Assembly (NCBI GenBank): GCA_017620915.1
Contig: JAFZSK010000100.1
Location: forward strand, 1 to 41,197
Source of the DNA: Clostridia bacterium
Lineage (GTDB): Bacteria > Bacillota > Clostridia > UBA1212 > UBA1255
Direction of reading: 5' to 3'
Length of the DNA stretch: 41,197 bases
Position numbers and translations under genes: made by a program. Of the stretch, positions 24,319 through 32,867 are shown piece by piece. The notes beneath the pieces were generated by a model that did no database searches, was not told the DNA's origin, and saw nothing but the letters and a program-made list of their open reading frames with translations. How positions within the stretch are numbered: the first letter of the stretch is position 1; the number at the start of each line of letters is the position of its first letter.

Positions 24319-25092
24319 TCAGTCAAACGCGGCGGCGATCGCAGCGACCGCGGCTTTGGCGGAGTCGTCGGTCAATCCTTTTGCCCAGCTGCATTCCAGC
24401 GACACCCGGCCGCAATATCCGGCGCGTTTGATTGCCGCTGCATACGTGCGCAGAGCGTCAACATCTGCCGAGTCCGGCGCGGCGCGGTCCGGGTTCGGGC
24501 GGGCAATGTGCACATGCCCCAGCTCTCCCGGCTGCAGCAGCGCAAAGTCGTTAATATCCTCGCCGTTCATATAAAAGTGGAACACGTCCACCAGCGGCCG
24601 GACGTTGGCGCGGCCGAGGGTCCGGCAGAACTGCATAGTTTCTTTCAGCGTGTTCAGAATGTTGGATTCGGCGTACCGCAGCGGCTCGACGTAAATATCC
24701 GCGCCGATAGTTGCCGCCTCCGCACCGAGTACGTCGGCGACCTGCAGCAGCCGCTCCGTTGCCCGTTCGCGCTCCATGCCCTGCGGCACCGAGCGGGGAC
24801 CGCCGCTGCCGAACACGAAATAGTTGCCGCCCAGCACCTGCGCGACGGCAACGTTGCCCCGCGCGTACTCCGCGATGCGCTCCAGGCTGTCGTTATACAG
24901 CGAGACGGAGCCGTCGAAGTACCCGTTGTAGCCGTCAATGGTGATGCCCGCCGCGTCCGCTTTGGCCCGCGCGTCCCGGAGCGCCTCCGGAGTAAATGCG
25001 CGCATTGCCGCCGCACTGGGCTCAACGTATCCGAACCCGCAGCGAGCGGCAACTTCAAAATGTCCGGCTCCGACACAGATCCCGTACTTCAT
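24319..25092 (-). CDS. TIM-barrel sugar phosphate isomerase/epimerase, second
   Basis: The 257-residue protein is another xylose isomerase-like barrel, unlike the one at 20770 in detail: KYGICVGAG at strand 1, GADIYVEPLRYAESNILNTL (Glu ligand), VRPLVDVFHFYMNGED (Asp/His ligands), LGHVHIARPNPDRAAP and VSLECSWAKGL (final Glu). The order of metal residues suggests an active epimerase. The ATG at 25092 has AAAGGGATG upstream. It is 42 bp downstream of the GH43-like gene and 28 bp upstream of the esterase. Confidence 0.85.
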   Translation of the reverse strand: MKYGICVGAGHFEVAARCGFGYVEPSAAAMRAFTPEALRDARAKADAAGITIDGYNGYFDGSVSLYNDSLERIAEYARGNVAVAQVLGGNYFVFGSGGPRSVPQGMERERATERLLQVADVLGAEAATIGADIYVEPLRYAESNILNTLKETMQFCRTLGRANVRPLVDVFHFYMNGEDINDFALLQPGELGHVHIARPNPDRAAPDSADVDALRTYAAAIKRAGYCGRVSLECSWAKGLTDDSAKAAVAAIAAAFD

Positions 25093-25134
25093 CAGATCAT
25101 CCCTTTACTCAAATTTGATCTATTCAAATTGATC

Positions 25135-26196
25135 TTACTCAAATTCGTCCAGCGTCCATTCATCCCGCCAGTCCAGGTAGCCCATCTCGCCGTCAAACCG
25201 GAACGGCAGCCACACATAATCCGCCTCCCGCGTGCGGGCCGGGGGAGTGGAGTTGAGAATTTCGATTGCCGCCGCCCGCTCCTCGGCGGTCGCGTCCTCG
25301 CTGAACGCGCCTTCGAACGCGCGGGCGTAGTATTCGTAGGGGACGTCCATTGCCCCCGGCATCCAGCGGTCCGCGCAGGCAATATACAGATCCTTCTTGC
25401 CCGGCACCTTGAACACGCTGGAGATCTGGCTGTGATACGACGTGCGGGACGGATCGCCGGGATGCGGATCGCCCAGCACCCGGTACGGCCCGTGCCATGT
25501 ATCCGCCACCGCCAGTTCGGACGGGTTGGGCAGGTAGCCCGTGGTCCCGGAGGTCACCAGATAATGCTTGCTTTTACGCAGAAAATGCGCCGTGGCCTCC
25601 CGCACGAACGGGGGGCATTTGTGCGGAAAATGCGTGGAATAATAACCCGTCACGTCAGTATAGTCCGCGGTCAGATCCGCGCAGATCGTCTCCGAATGCA
25701 CGCGCTCGAAATAATAGTACGCCTTTCCGTCGGGCGCTACGACCAGGTCGAAGTCGCCGGCGCTCATATTGAGCGGATACAGGTGTTCGCGGACAATTTC
25801 ATACGGCCCGGTCAGCGCGTCGGCGGTCAACACCGTCTCGCTCTGGCTCCCGTCCTTCTCCATTATCTTCAGCCAGCACACGAACTTGCGCGTGCGGCGG
25901 TTGTAGATGATGTGGGGGCGGTCCATCATTGACGACGGGTGGATGCTGGACGACGGATCCTCCGGCCGCGGCGGGATGATCAGTCCCAGATCCTCCCAGT
26001 TGTACAGATCCTGAGAGCGGTAGCAGCGCACGCCCCAGTGCCAGATATTGTCTGCCGGGTCCGTGCGTTCCTTGTTCTCGCCGTACCAGTAGTACGTGCC
26101 GTCCAGAAACATCAGCGAGCCGCCGTGCGCCTGGATGCGTTTGCCTTCGGTGTCCAGCCAGACCTGTCCGGGCCGTATGCTATTGTAGCGCTGCAT
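25135..26196 (-). CDS. GH43-like five-bladed propeller glycosidase (exo-galactanase-like subgroup)
   Basis: The 353-residue protein has no signal peptide. The N-terminal run AHGGSLMFLDGTYYWYGENK is the hallmark of GH43 subfamilies such as 24 and 34, which include exo-beta-1,3-galactanases acting on arabinogalactan. Propeller blades follow: VRCYRSQDLYNWEDLGL, MDRPHIIYNRRTRKFVCW, SAGDFDLVVAPDGKAYYYFE and HSQISSVFKVPGKKDLYIA. Specificity is inferred from the subgroup motif. Start and stop of the preceding ACT gene share a base (TAATG), with AGGAGG upstream, so the two are coupled. Confidence 0.82.
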   Translation of the reverse strand: MQRYNSIRPGQVWLDTEGKRIQAHGGSLMFLDGTYYWYGENKERTDPADNIWHWGVRCYRSQDLYNWEDLGLIIPPRPEDPSSSIHPSSMMDRPHIIYNRRTRKFVCWLKIMEKDGSQSETVLTADALTGPYEIVREHLYPLNMSAGDFDLVVAPDGKAYYYFERVHSETICADLTADYTDVTGYYSTHFPHKCPPFVREATAHFLRKSKHYLVTSGTTGYLPNPSELAVADTWHGPYRVLGDPHPGDPSRTSYHSQISSVFKVPGKKDLYIACADRWMPGAMDVPYEYYARAFEGAFSEDATAEERAAAIEILNSTPPARTREADYVWLPFRFDGEMGYLDWRDEWTLDEFE

Positions 26197-26621
26197 TACA
26201 GTTCCTCCTGCGAGATCGACAACAGCCCCCGCGCCGCCAGCGCCGCTTCCGACGCTTCGGGATCCGCCGTGCGGAAGATCATCACCGCCTCGGAATTGTC
26301 CCGCGCGGACAGGCAGGAGTACATGTATACGATGTTGACGCCGGCGTCGTTGAACACCGCCAGCAGTTTGTTCAGGCCGCCCGCTTCATTGGGTATCGCG
26401 TACGCCAGCACGGGGGTGAGGGTGGCGATCATGCCGGCATCGCGCAGCACGGTCATGGCGGCTACGGTGTCGTCGGCAATGATGCGGGCAATGCCGAAAT
26501 CGTTGGTCTCGGCCAGCGACAACGCGCGCATATTCACGCCCGCCGCCGCCAGCGCATCGGTCAACTGGGCCAGCGTTCCGGGCTTATTTTCAAGAAATAC
26601 GGATATTTGTCTGACGCTCAT
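26196..26621 (-). CDS. ACT-domain amino acid-binding protein
   Basis: The 141-residue protein has two ACT domains (residues about 3-65 and 70-135): VRQISVFLENKPGTLAQLTDALAAAGVNM is the classic first strand-helix, and a second starts at LAYAIPNEAGGLNKLLAVF. ACT pairs sense amino acids and often accompany paaK-like ligases and 2-oxoacid oxidoreductase genes. AGAAGGAGGAG precedes the ATG. It lies 33 bp after paaK and overlaps the GH43 gene by one base. Confidence 0.9.
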   Translation of the reverse strand: MSVRQISVFLENKPGTLAQLTDALAAAGVNMRALSLAETNDFGIARIIADDTVAAMTVLRDAGMIATLTPVLAYAIPNEAGGLNKLLAVFNDAGVNIVYMYSCLSARDNSEAVMIFRTADPEASEAALAARGLLSISQEEL

Positions 26622-26654
26622 AATGCTCCTCCTTCTTTAATGCGGCGCGCCGCC

Positions 26655-27956
26655 TCAGATCTTGCGTTTGTCGATCACGCGCACGGCTTTGCCTTCGCTG
26701 CGGGTGATGGACTTCGGCGCCACCAGCGAGACCTTCGCCTTGATGCCCAGCATTGACAGCAGGCCGCCGGCGAGACGGTTCTGGCGCGCGGTGATGTCGC
26801 CGAGGTTGTCCGTGAACATTTCGGGGGTCATTTCCACCAGAACGTCGAGGGTGTCGGTGTTGTTGACGCGGTCCACCACGATCTGGTAGTTGGGCGCGTA
26901 GCCCTGGTTCAGCAGCACGGTCTCGATCTGGCTGGGGAAAACGTTGACGCCGCGGATGATCAGCATATCGTCGGTGCGGCCCTGCGGTTTGCGCATGCGC
27001 ACGAACGTCCGGCCGCAGGAGCACTTCTCCCGGGTCAGCACGCAGATGTCGCGCGTCCGGTACCGCAGCATCGGGAACGCTTCCTTGTCGAGGCAGGTGA
27101 ACACCAGTTCGCCCGGCGTACCGTCCGGCAGCGGCTCTCCGGTGTCGGGGTCAATTATCTCCGCGTAAAAATGATCTTCGTTTATGTGCATGCCCTGCTG
27201 CGCGGAGCATTCGAAGGCAACGCCCGGGCCGGAGATCTCCGTGAGCCCGTAAATGTCGTACGCCTTGATGCCCAGCGTCTGCTCGATGCTGCGCCGCATC
27301 TCTTCGCTCCACGCTTCGGCGCCGAAAATACCTATCTTCAGCGGGATCTGGTCCGGCGTGAGGCCCATTTCCTTCATTGCCTCGCCGAGGTACGCGGCGT
27401 AGCTGGGCGTGCAGCACAGGATCGTCGCCTGCAGGTCCATAATGAACATGATCTGGCGTTCGGTGTTGCCCGAACTGGTAGGCACGGTCAGGCAGCCGAC
27501 CTTGTGCGAGCCGCCGTTGAGCCCGGGGCCGCCCGTGAACAGCCCGTACCCGTACGATACCTGGCACACGTCTTCGTCGCTCCCGCCGGCGGCAACGATC
27601 GCCCGCGCGCAGCACTCCTCCCAGAGGTCAATGTCATGCTGCGTATAAAACGCCACGACGCGCTTGCCGGTGGTGCCGGAGGTGGATTGAATGCGCACGC
27701 ACTCTTTCAGGGGTTTGGCCAGCAGCCCGTACGGGTAGGATTCCCGCAGGTCGGCCTTGGATAAAAACGGCAGTTTCTTTATGTCGTCGATGCTTTTGAT
27801 GTCATCCGGCGTCACGCCGTGATCCTGCATTTTTTTGCGATAATAAGGGACAGCTTCCCACACCCGTCGTACCTGTTTTACCAGCTTTTCGTTCTGCAGG
27901 GCAATGATCTCCTCGCGGCTCGCGCATTCGATCGCCTGCTGATAATAGTTTTCCAT
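26655..27956 (-). CDS. paaK: Phenylacetate-CoA ligase-like enzyme
   Basis: The 433-residue adenylate-forming enzyme activates aryl acids to CoA thioesters. Recognised segments are IQSTSGTTGKRVVAFYT (phosphate-binding loop), YDIYGLTEISGPGVAFEC, MLRYRTRDICVL, and the hinge and C-terminal lysine region VRVIDKRKI. The length and order are normal for PaaK. Clostridial paaK-ACT pairs usually serve phenylacetate or indoleacetate metabolism after amino acid fermentation. Here the pair leads an operon of sugar enzymes, which is unusual. GGAGTGAGG lies upstream of the ATG at 27956. Confidence 0.93.
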   Translation of the reverse strand: MENYYQQAIECASREEIIALQNEKLVKQVRRVWEAVPYYRKKMQDHGVTPDDIKSIDDIKKLPFLSKADLRESYPYGLLAKPLKECVRIQSTSGTTGKRVVAFYTQHDIDLWEECCARAIVAAGGSDEDVCQVSYGYGLFTGGPGLNGGSHKVGCLTVPTSSGNTERQIMFIMDLQATILCCTPSYAAYLGEAMKEMGLTPDQIPLKIGIFGAEAWSEEMRRSIEQTLGIKAYDIYGLTEISGPGVAFECSAQQGMHINEDHFYAEIIDPDTGEPLPDGTPGELVFTCLDKEAFPMLRYRTRDICVLTREKCSCGRTFVRMRKPQGRTDDMLIIRGVNVFPSQIETVLLNQGYAPNYQIVVDRVNNTDTLDVLVEMTPEMFTDNLGDITARQNRLAGGLLSMLGIKAKVSLVAPKSITRSEGKAVRVIDKRKI

Positions 27957-28003
27957 GCTACCTCACTCCTTCAGGCGGCGTCAATACCGGGCCGCCTGGC
28001 GGA

Positions 28004-28033
28004 ATTATAGCGCATCCGGCGGTATAAATGCAA
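28004..28033 (-). promoter_or_regulatory. Promoter of the paaK-ACT-GH43-isomerase-esterase operon
   Basis: On the minus strand TTGCAT (28033-28028) and consensus TATAAT (28009-28004) are 18 bp apart, about 48 nt before the paaK start codon. Confidence 0.7.
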
Positions 28034-28545
28034 GAATGAACGGTCTTCTGGCGATTATGCTGTTCCGCAGGTCAATATTTCCTGGTAATATGGATATGGT
28101 TTGGATATGCAAATTTGGTCCGGCGGCGGGTTTGAGCGGTTCGGATATGTGATTTTGGATAATTTTAATGAAAATTAGTTTAATTATCCAGCCGGCGCCT
28201 TCTCTCGCTATTTCGATTTTTGCATCGCTCCCGGATTCTGGATAAATTCAATGTTTTATGAGTCATCTTATACCATTTTTGGCTCCTTCTCCTTGTTATT
28301 GGGTTCCGTCTGTGGTCTTGTGGCTGGATATTTTTTTCATTTTCCGGGTGTTTTATACCATGAGAGCAATTTTTCTCCAATTCGATCTGGATAATTATAA
28401 AGGATTTTAACATTTTTATACCATTCGTAAGGACCGACAATCAAAAATGAACGAGAGCCGCGTTGTGAAAATGGCAATTCTGGATAAATTCAGGCAATTT
28501 TCTGCGGTTTTATACCAGAGGCGCCCGAAAAAAATGAGCGAGAAC
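28034..28545. repeat. Noncoding AT-rich tract with TTTATACCA-tagged degenerate repeats
   Basis: This tract, free of credible genes, holds four TATACCA sites (CTTATACCA at 28267; TTTATACCA at 28352, 28415, 28509), two exact copies of ATTCTGGATAAATTCA (28235 and 28477) with further CTGGATAA variants (28324, 28387), GGCGCCTTCTCTCG at 28194 (also at 10561), and AAAATGA(A/G)CGAGA at 28444 and 28531 (also at 10716). The shared words and their order show common descent with the interior of the inverted-repeat element at 10381-10870. No flanking inverted repeat is seen here. With the tandem repeat that follows, it fills the whole 27957-28707 gap. Confidence 0.7.
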
Positions 28546-28559
28546 GCGGAGCGGCCGGC

Positions 28560-28702
28560 GAGATCCGGCCGCGGATCAGGTGAGAAGGAGCGGCCGACCA
28601 CATCGAGCGTGAGATCCGGCCGCGGATCGGGTGAGAAGGAGCGGCCGACCACATCGAGCGTGAGATCCGGCCGCGGATGGAGTTGGAAGGAGCGGCCGAC
28701 CG
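28560..28702. repeat. 51-bp tandem repeat, 2.8 copies
   Basis: Units begin at 28560, 28611 and 28662, exactly 51 bp apart. Copies 1 and 2 differ at one base; copy 3 is partial and more diverged. Each unit contains a dyad GATCCG-GCCG-CGGATC and a second GC-rich word, GAGCGGCCGACC. The array ends 5 bp before the stop codon of the propeller lipoprotein. It could form stem-loops in the transcript end of that gene. Confidence 0.85.
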
Positions 28703-28707
28703 CGCGG

Positions 28708-30546
28708 TCAGCTCAGCGTGATCCGGCTGAACTCCAGCTGACGCGCGTCATACTGGGCGGAAGAGAACCAGTAGCCGTTTACCGTGAGCGGCAGGTCGTT
28801 GGCGCCCCAGTTGCAGTAGAGCGTTGTCCCTGCGTGACCCAGTTCCGTGCCGATAAAGCCCGGATTGTGATTGAGCGGGAGGGAAAGATCCTGAGCGATC
28901 AGGGAATTGTCCGTGAAATCGAAATTCCATTTGATGCCGTCGTTGGAAAATGCCACGCGGATGCCGGCTTTGCAGTCCGCGCCGTATTGACCCGCCTCGG
29001 TGTAAAAGCAGCCGATCCACTTCATCAGTTCCGGAACGTATTTGACTTCCATCGAGGGCATCGTGCGGTCAATGGAGATCGCCTTCCCGAAATGGTAACC
29101 GTCGTCGCTGATCTTCAGCACCAGGCCGCCCGGTTCGTCCGGATAATTGACGTCGTGGGACTGGGAATAGTAGTACATATAAAACTTGCCGTCGTAGTAC
29201 ACGACGCTCGGCGCGCCGGAGCCGTAGCCCAGCGAGCCGCCGTTTTCGGTGTCAACGACCGCGCCGTACGCCGTCCAGTTCAGCCCGTCGGCTGAGGTGG
29301 CCAGCCAGATCTTGTTCCAGTGATGGTACGTGCCGTCGTCCAGATCCCATTCGAGGCCGGAAAAATACATGTAATAAGTGCCGTCGACTTTGACCACGGC
29401 CGGATCGCCGCCGTAACCGATGGGCGAGGAGGAGCCGCGCAGTTTGCCGCTGGCGTCCGTGAGCGAGCCCTTCGTGGAGCCGTCGGTAGTGATCCTGACC
29501 GGTTTGCTCCAGCCGCGCTCCGGGTCTGTCGATTCGATGTAATAAACGTTGTCCGTGGACTGCTGTTCCGGCACGCCCGCGCCGTACCAGACTTTGTATT
29601 TGCCGTCCGAACGGTCGTAAAAGCCTGTGGCGGAGTACGCGCCGCACATGGTGTACAGCATGTTGCCCAGATATTCGCTCGTGACTTTGACGCCGGACAT
29701 CCGGAAGGTCTTTTCCCAAAACACTTTTTCGGCGCCGGCTTCGAGCTTGTACCAGCAGTTCAGGATGCGGTCGTTTCCGGCCATGCCGCGGATGACGTTG
29801 ACAACGGTCAGCGATTCCAGCCGGTCGCGGTGCTCTTTCGCGATCTCGCGGAGGTCAATATCGATCCGCATTTTGCCGCCCCTGCCGCTGTACTCGTACA
29901 CCTTGTACCGCTCGCTGCCGTGATTTTTCAGGTACACCTCGAAACTCACGTCCGCGCCCTGCTCCGACTGCGCGCAGAATATGAACGAAAGGTTATCATA
30001 TTCCGAAAGGTCAAGATAGTTTTCGTACTCCTTGGGGTAAACGCCGTAACTGATCGGCGTGCCTTCGGGGTTCAGGCAGGGGATGTAGAACAGGAATTCT
30101 GACTCCACGCGGCCGTCCGTGCGTGCCGCCGCGGAGGGGTAGATGGCAACGTAGTTGCAGTCGTCGTCCGAACCATCGTCCGACCAGACGCAGTTTGCTT
30201 TGTATTCCAGCGCGCTGCCTTCCGCGTTCGGCGTATAGCTGTATTCGGGAGCAAGCAGCGAAAACGAGCGCGACAGCCAGTAATTCCAACCTTCTTCCGT
30301 CGATTTGGTGTATTTATCGTAGGGTCCCGCCACGCCGTATTTGAAGTCGGCAACCGTTTTCGTGACCGCGTATTCTTTCATTTCGATGGTGCTCCCTTCG
30401 CTGTCTGTGGGCAGGACGATCGCGCCGTCCGCGGGTCCTGCCGGTCCCGGTCTGCCGCCGCAGCTTGCCAGGGGCAACGCCAGCGCCGCCGCCAGTGCCG
30501 CCGCGGTCAATCTGCTTCTTATTTTTCCCCTCTGGATCCGCCGCAT
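28708..30546 (-). CDS. Secreted lipoprotein with GH43/GH32-like beta-propeller
   Basis: The 612-residue product has a signal peptide and lipobox LASC (Cys29). Residues about 50-290 look like a beta-sandwich. Residues about 300-600 form a five-bladed propeller of the GH32/43/68/117 type: GYGGDPAVVKVDGTYYMYFSG, LATSADGLNWTAYGAVV, GSGAPSVVYYDGKFYMYYYS, LKISDDGYHFGKAI and GIRVAFSNDGIKWNF. The D-P-A-V blade motif carries the usual base position. Glycosidase activity is possible but not assured, since the catalytic set cannot be fully placed by eye. It begins 6 bp after the LamG/Fn3 gene, so they form one unit. Confidence 0.8.
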   Translation of the reverse strand: MRRIQRGKIRSRLTAAALAAALALPLASCGGRPGPAGPADGAIVLPTDSEGSTIEMKEYAVTKTVADFKYGVAGPYDKYTKSTEEGWNYWLSRSFSLLAPEYSYTPNAEGSALEYKANCVWSDDGSDDDCNYVAIYPSAAARTDGRVESEFLFYIPCLNPEGTPISYGVYPKEYENYLDLSEYDNLSFIFCAQSEQGADVSFEVYLKNHGSERYKVYEYSGRGGKMRIDIDLREIAKEHRDRLESLTVVNVIRGMAGNDRILNCWYKLEAGAEKVFWEKTFRMSGVKVTSEYLGNMLYTMCGAYSATGFYDRSDGKYKVWYGAGVPEQQSTDNVYYIESTDPERGWSKPVRITTDGSTKGSLTDASGKLRGSSSPIGYGGDPAVVKVDGTYYMYFSGLEWDLDDGTYHHWNKIWLATSADGLNWTAYGAVVDTENGGSLGYGSGAPSVVYYDGKFYMYYYSQSHDVNYPDEPGGLVLKISDDGYHFGKAISIDRTMPSMEVKYVPELMKWIGCFYTEAGQYGADCKAGIRVAFSNDGIKWNFDFTDNSLIAQDLSLPLNHNPGFIGTELGHAGTTLYCNWGANDLPLTVNGYWFSSAQYDARQLEFSRITLS

Positions 30547-30552
30547 ATCCGC

Positions 30553-32637
30553 TCAGCCTTTCTTCTTTTTGGCCGCAATGACGGCGATCACCGCGACTGC
30601 CGCCGCGACGAGCACACCGCCGCCGACGCCCAGTATCACCGGCAGGGCGTTGTGCTTTTTGCCGTCCTTCTGCGCGTTGTCCGTGGCCGCGGGGGTGCCG
30701 GAAACGGAATTGTCCGCCGTGTTCACCGGCGCGTCGGTCGCCGCGGGTCTATCGGTAGCCGGAACGTCGCCTTCTTCCGGCAGCGTGACGGCCCGCACGC
30801 TGTACGAGCAGAGCAGTTCGGTGTATTTGCCGCCGTCGTTCTTAACGGCGAAAACGGTGTAGAAATAGCGTGTATCCGGCGTGAGGCCTTTGTCCTCGCA
30901 ATCCGTGGTCTCCGCGCCGTCAACGTAAAACTCGCCGTCGTCTTCGGTATTGACCATGCCGTTGTCGTCCACGGTGCCCTTGAGCCGCCGGATCAGATAG
31001 CCGTCCGGCTGCCCGAACGCGGCGTCAAAATCCGTTTCGGCGATCTCCGCCTCCGACCAGGAGAGCTTCACCGAATCTTTTGTAGTTGCGTCTGCCGAAA
31101 GCTCCAGTGTTTCCATGACGTCGGCGGCTTCGTTGACGATCTGCTGACCGTTCAGGGACTTCAGTGTGAAGCCGATCAGCCCGTCGTCGCCTTCGTCCCA
31201 GCCGCCCGCGGACCGGTCGGCGTTGGTGCAGCTCACGGTGGTGGAAATGAACTTGGAGGTCATGATGTTGTCAAAATAGTTTGTGAAGGAGGCTTCAGTG
31301 GCGCTGGTGGAAGCGCGCTGGCCGTTCACGTACAGTTTGTAGCAGCCGGCGTCGGGGTCAAAAACGATGCGGAAGGTGAATTCGCGGCCCAGACCGGCCT
31401 CGGTCTTGGGGGCAATGTTGGCCGTGTTGCTGGCGACTACCAGCTTGTCGCTCTGGTTGTCCCACATGATCACTTCCAGCAGTACCGCGCTGGCGCCGTT
31501 GACCTTGTAATCGTCGTAGCGGTACGTAAAGCGCAGGTACAGGCTGCGGGTCTCGGAGAAGTTGACGTTGGCGGATTCACAAATGAACGCGCTGTATTCG
31601 GCGGCTTTATTGCTGTTGGTGCTGTATACTTCCTCCGGCATCAGCAGCGTGAAGCTCAGTTCCGTGCCGTGATCGACCGTGACCGGCGTCTGGCGGGAGA
31701 GGCCTGCGGCAAAGCCGTTGACGTCATTCCGGCCGAATATGGCGAGGCCTTCTTCGTTGACGGAGTAATCCAGCGTGGAGCCTTCGGGCGCGAGGCTGTT
31801 GTAATCGAAACGGGTGAATTCCAGTTTGCCTGTGATGTCGTCGCCGTACACCCCTTCAAATATGTCGGTCGCCGCGCCGCCGATGTCCGCGGAACGGTCT
31901 TCCTGCGTGCCGTGCCTGCTGCCGAAGCGGACAACGCCCCCCGCGTCCTTTATGCTCGCGATCGCGTAGTCGCCGCCGTACGACGACTCGCCGTTTTCCT
32001 GGAAATGCGCCCGGAGACGCAGATACGCGCCGCCGTTTTCGGAGAATTTCCGGAGGAGTTCGGCGTTGGCGCCGGAAAAGCTGTACTCGGTGCCGTTGAC
32101 GGCGAGCTTGAACGTGCCGTTAGCGGAGTAAAGTTTCAGAGAAAGTGAGTAGTCGGCGTTGAAATGCGCGTAATTGTTCCAGCCGCCGTCCGGGCCTGAG
32201 CCGACGATGACCGTGTGTTTGATGTCGTCGTTGTCCGCGCCCAGCGCAAACTGTATCAGCTGGATCAGCACGCCGTCACCGGGCGCCGCGCCGGCCGATG
32301 GCAATATATACAGGTCGAAGCGCGAATGCGTGCCGTTGTCCCGCGTGGTGTCGCTCACGACCGTGTAATCCAGCTCAAAATCGTTGGGATCGATGGGCTT
32401 TTTATAAATATAGTCGAAAATATTGCCCTTGTTCGCGGTCTTGGCGGTGAGCCAGACGCTTTCGTCCTGCAGCGTGATCTTGCTGCTCTCGTTCATGGCC
32501 ACGAACCCGTAGTTGGTGTCGAAACTGTCCTGCGCCGCCTCGACGTATGCGGAAAAGGGGTCTGGTCCGGGTGACAACACGGCAGCCGTTCCCGCCAGCA
32601 GCAGGATCGCCGTCAATACAGCAAGCTTTTTTTTCAT
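30553..32637 (-). CDS. Secreted membrane-anchored LamG-like/Fn3 surface protein
   Basis: The 694-residue product has a signal peptide (residues about 1-35). Two concanavalin/LamG-like beta-sandwiches are suggested at about 40-240 and 260-500, from patterns such as LKLYSANGTFKLAVNGTEYSF and FDPDAGCYKLYVNGQRAS. A fibronectin type III domain lies at about 515-645 (SADATTKDSVKLSWSEAE...YFYTVFAVKND). A Thr/Pro/Ala/Asp linker precedes a membrane helix (about 672-690) and the tail KKKKG, as in the protein at 334-1740. TAAAGGAGG precedes the ATG. It probably presents glycan-binding domains next to the lipoprotein encoded 6 bp downstream. Confidence 0.82.
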   Translation of the reverse strand: MKKKLAVLTAILLLAGTAAVLSPGPDPFSAYVEAAQDSFDTNYGFVAMNESSKITLQDESVWLTAKTANKGNIFDYIYKKPIDPNDFELDYTVVSDTTRDNGTHSRFDLYILPSAGAAPGDGVLIQLIQFALGADNDDIKHTVIVGSGPDGGWNNYAHFNADYSLSLKLYSANGTFKLAVNGTEYSFSGANAELLRKFSENGGAYLRLRAHFQENGESSYGGDYAIASIKDAGGVVRFGSRHGTQEDRSADIGGAATDIFEGVYGDDITGKLEFTRFDYNSLAPEGSTLDYSVNEEGLAIFGRNDVNGFAAGLSRQTPVTVDHGTELSFTLLMPEEVYSTNSNKAAEYSAFICESANVNFSETRSLYLRFTYRYDDYKVNGASAVLLEVIMWDNQSDKLVVASNTANIAPKTEAGLGREFTFRIVFDPDAGCYKLYVNGQRASTSATEASFTNYFDNIMTSKFISTTVSCTNADRSAGGWDEGDDGLIGFTLKSLNGQQIVNEAADVMETLELSADATTKDSVKLSWSEAEIAETDFDAAFGQPDGYLIRRLKGTVDDNGMVNTEDDGEFYVDGAETTDCEDKGLTPDTRYFYTVFAVKNDGGKYTELLCSYSVRAVTLPEEGDVPATDRPAATDAPVNTADNSVSGTPAATDNAQKDGKKHNALPVILGVGGGVLVAAAVAVIAVIAAKKKKG

Positions 32638-32790
32638 GGGGACGCGCCTCCTTTAATACTGTAATATTATCATATCCGGCCCGCAAAAGCGAGCCTGAAT
32701 TTGCTTTTTTCGTGATTTTTGACAAAACAGATGCAGATCCGGCTGATTATCGCCAGGTGCCGGGCAGGGCACGCGGAATGCCGGCTTCTC

Positions 32791-32820
32791 TTGACGCCAA
32801 ATTGCTCTCTGTTTTATAAT
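32791..32820 (+). promoter_or_regulatory. Promoter of the tandem DHH phosphoesterase genes
   Basis: TTGACG (32791-32796) and consensus TATAAT (32815-32820) are 18 bp apart, about 48 nt before the start codon at 32868. Confidence 0.7.
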
Positions 32821-32867
32821 TCAACCGTGCTCCCGGGCGCAAATAAACAGACGAAAGGCAGAGCGGC

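Noticed and set aside
28447-29295. Plus-strand frame reading through the 51-bp repeats
   Set aside because: It has no convincing ribosome binding site, and after the repeats it runs on the opposite strand of a clear lipoprotein gene. Kept only as a remote possibility under the tandem-repeat finding.
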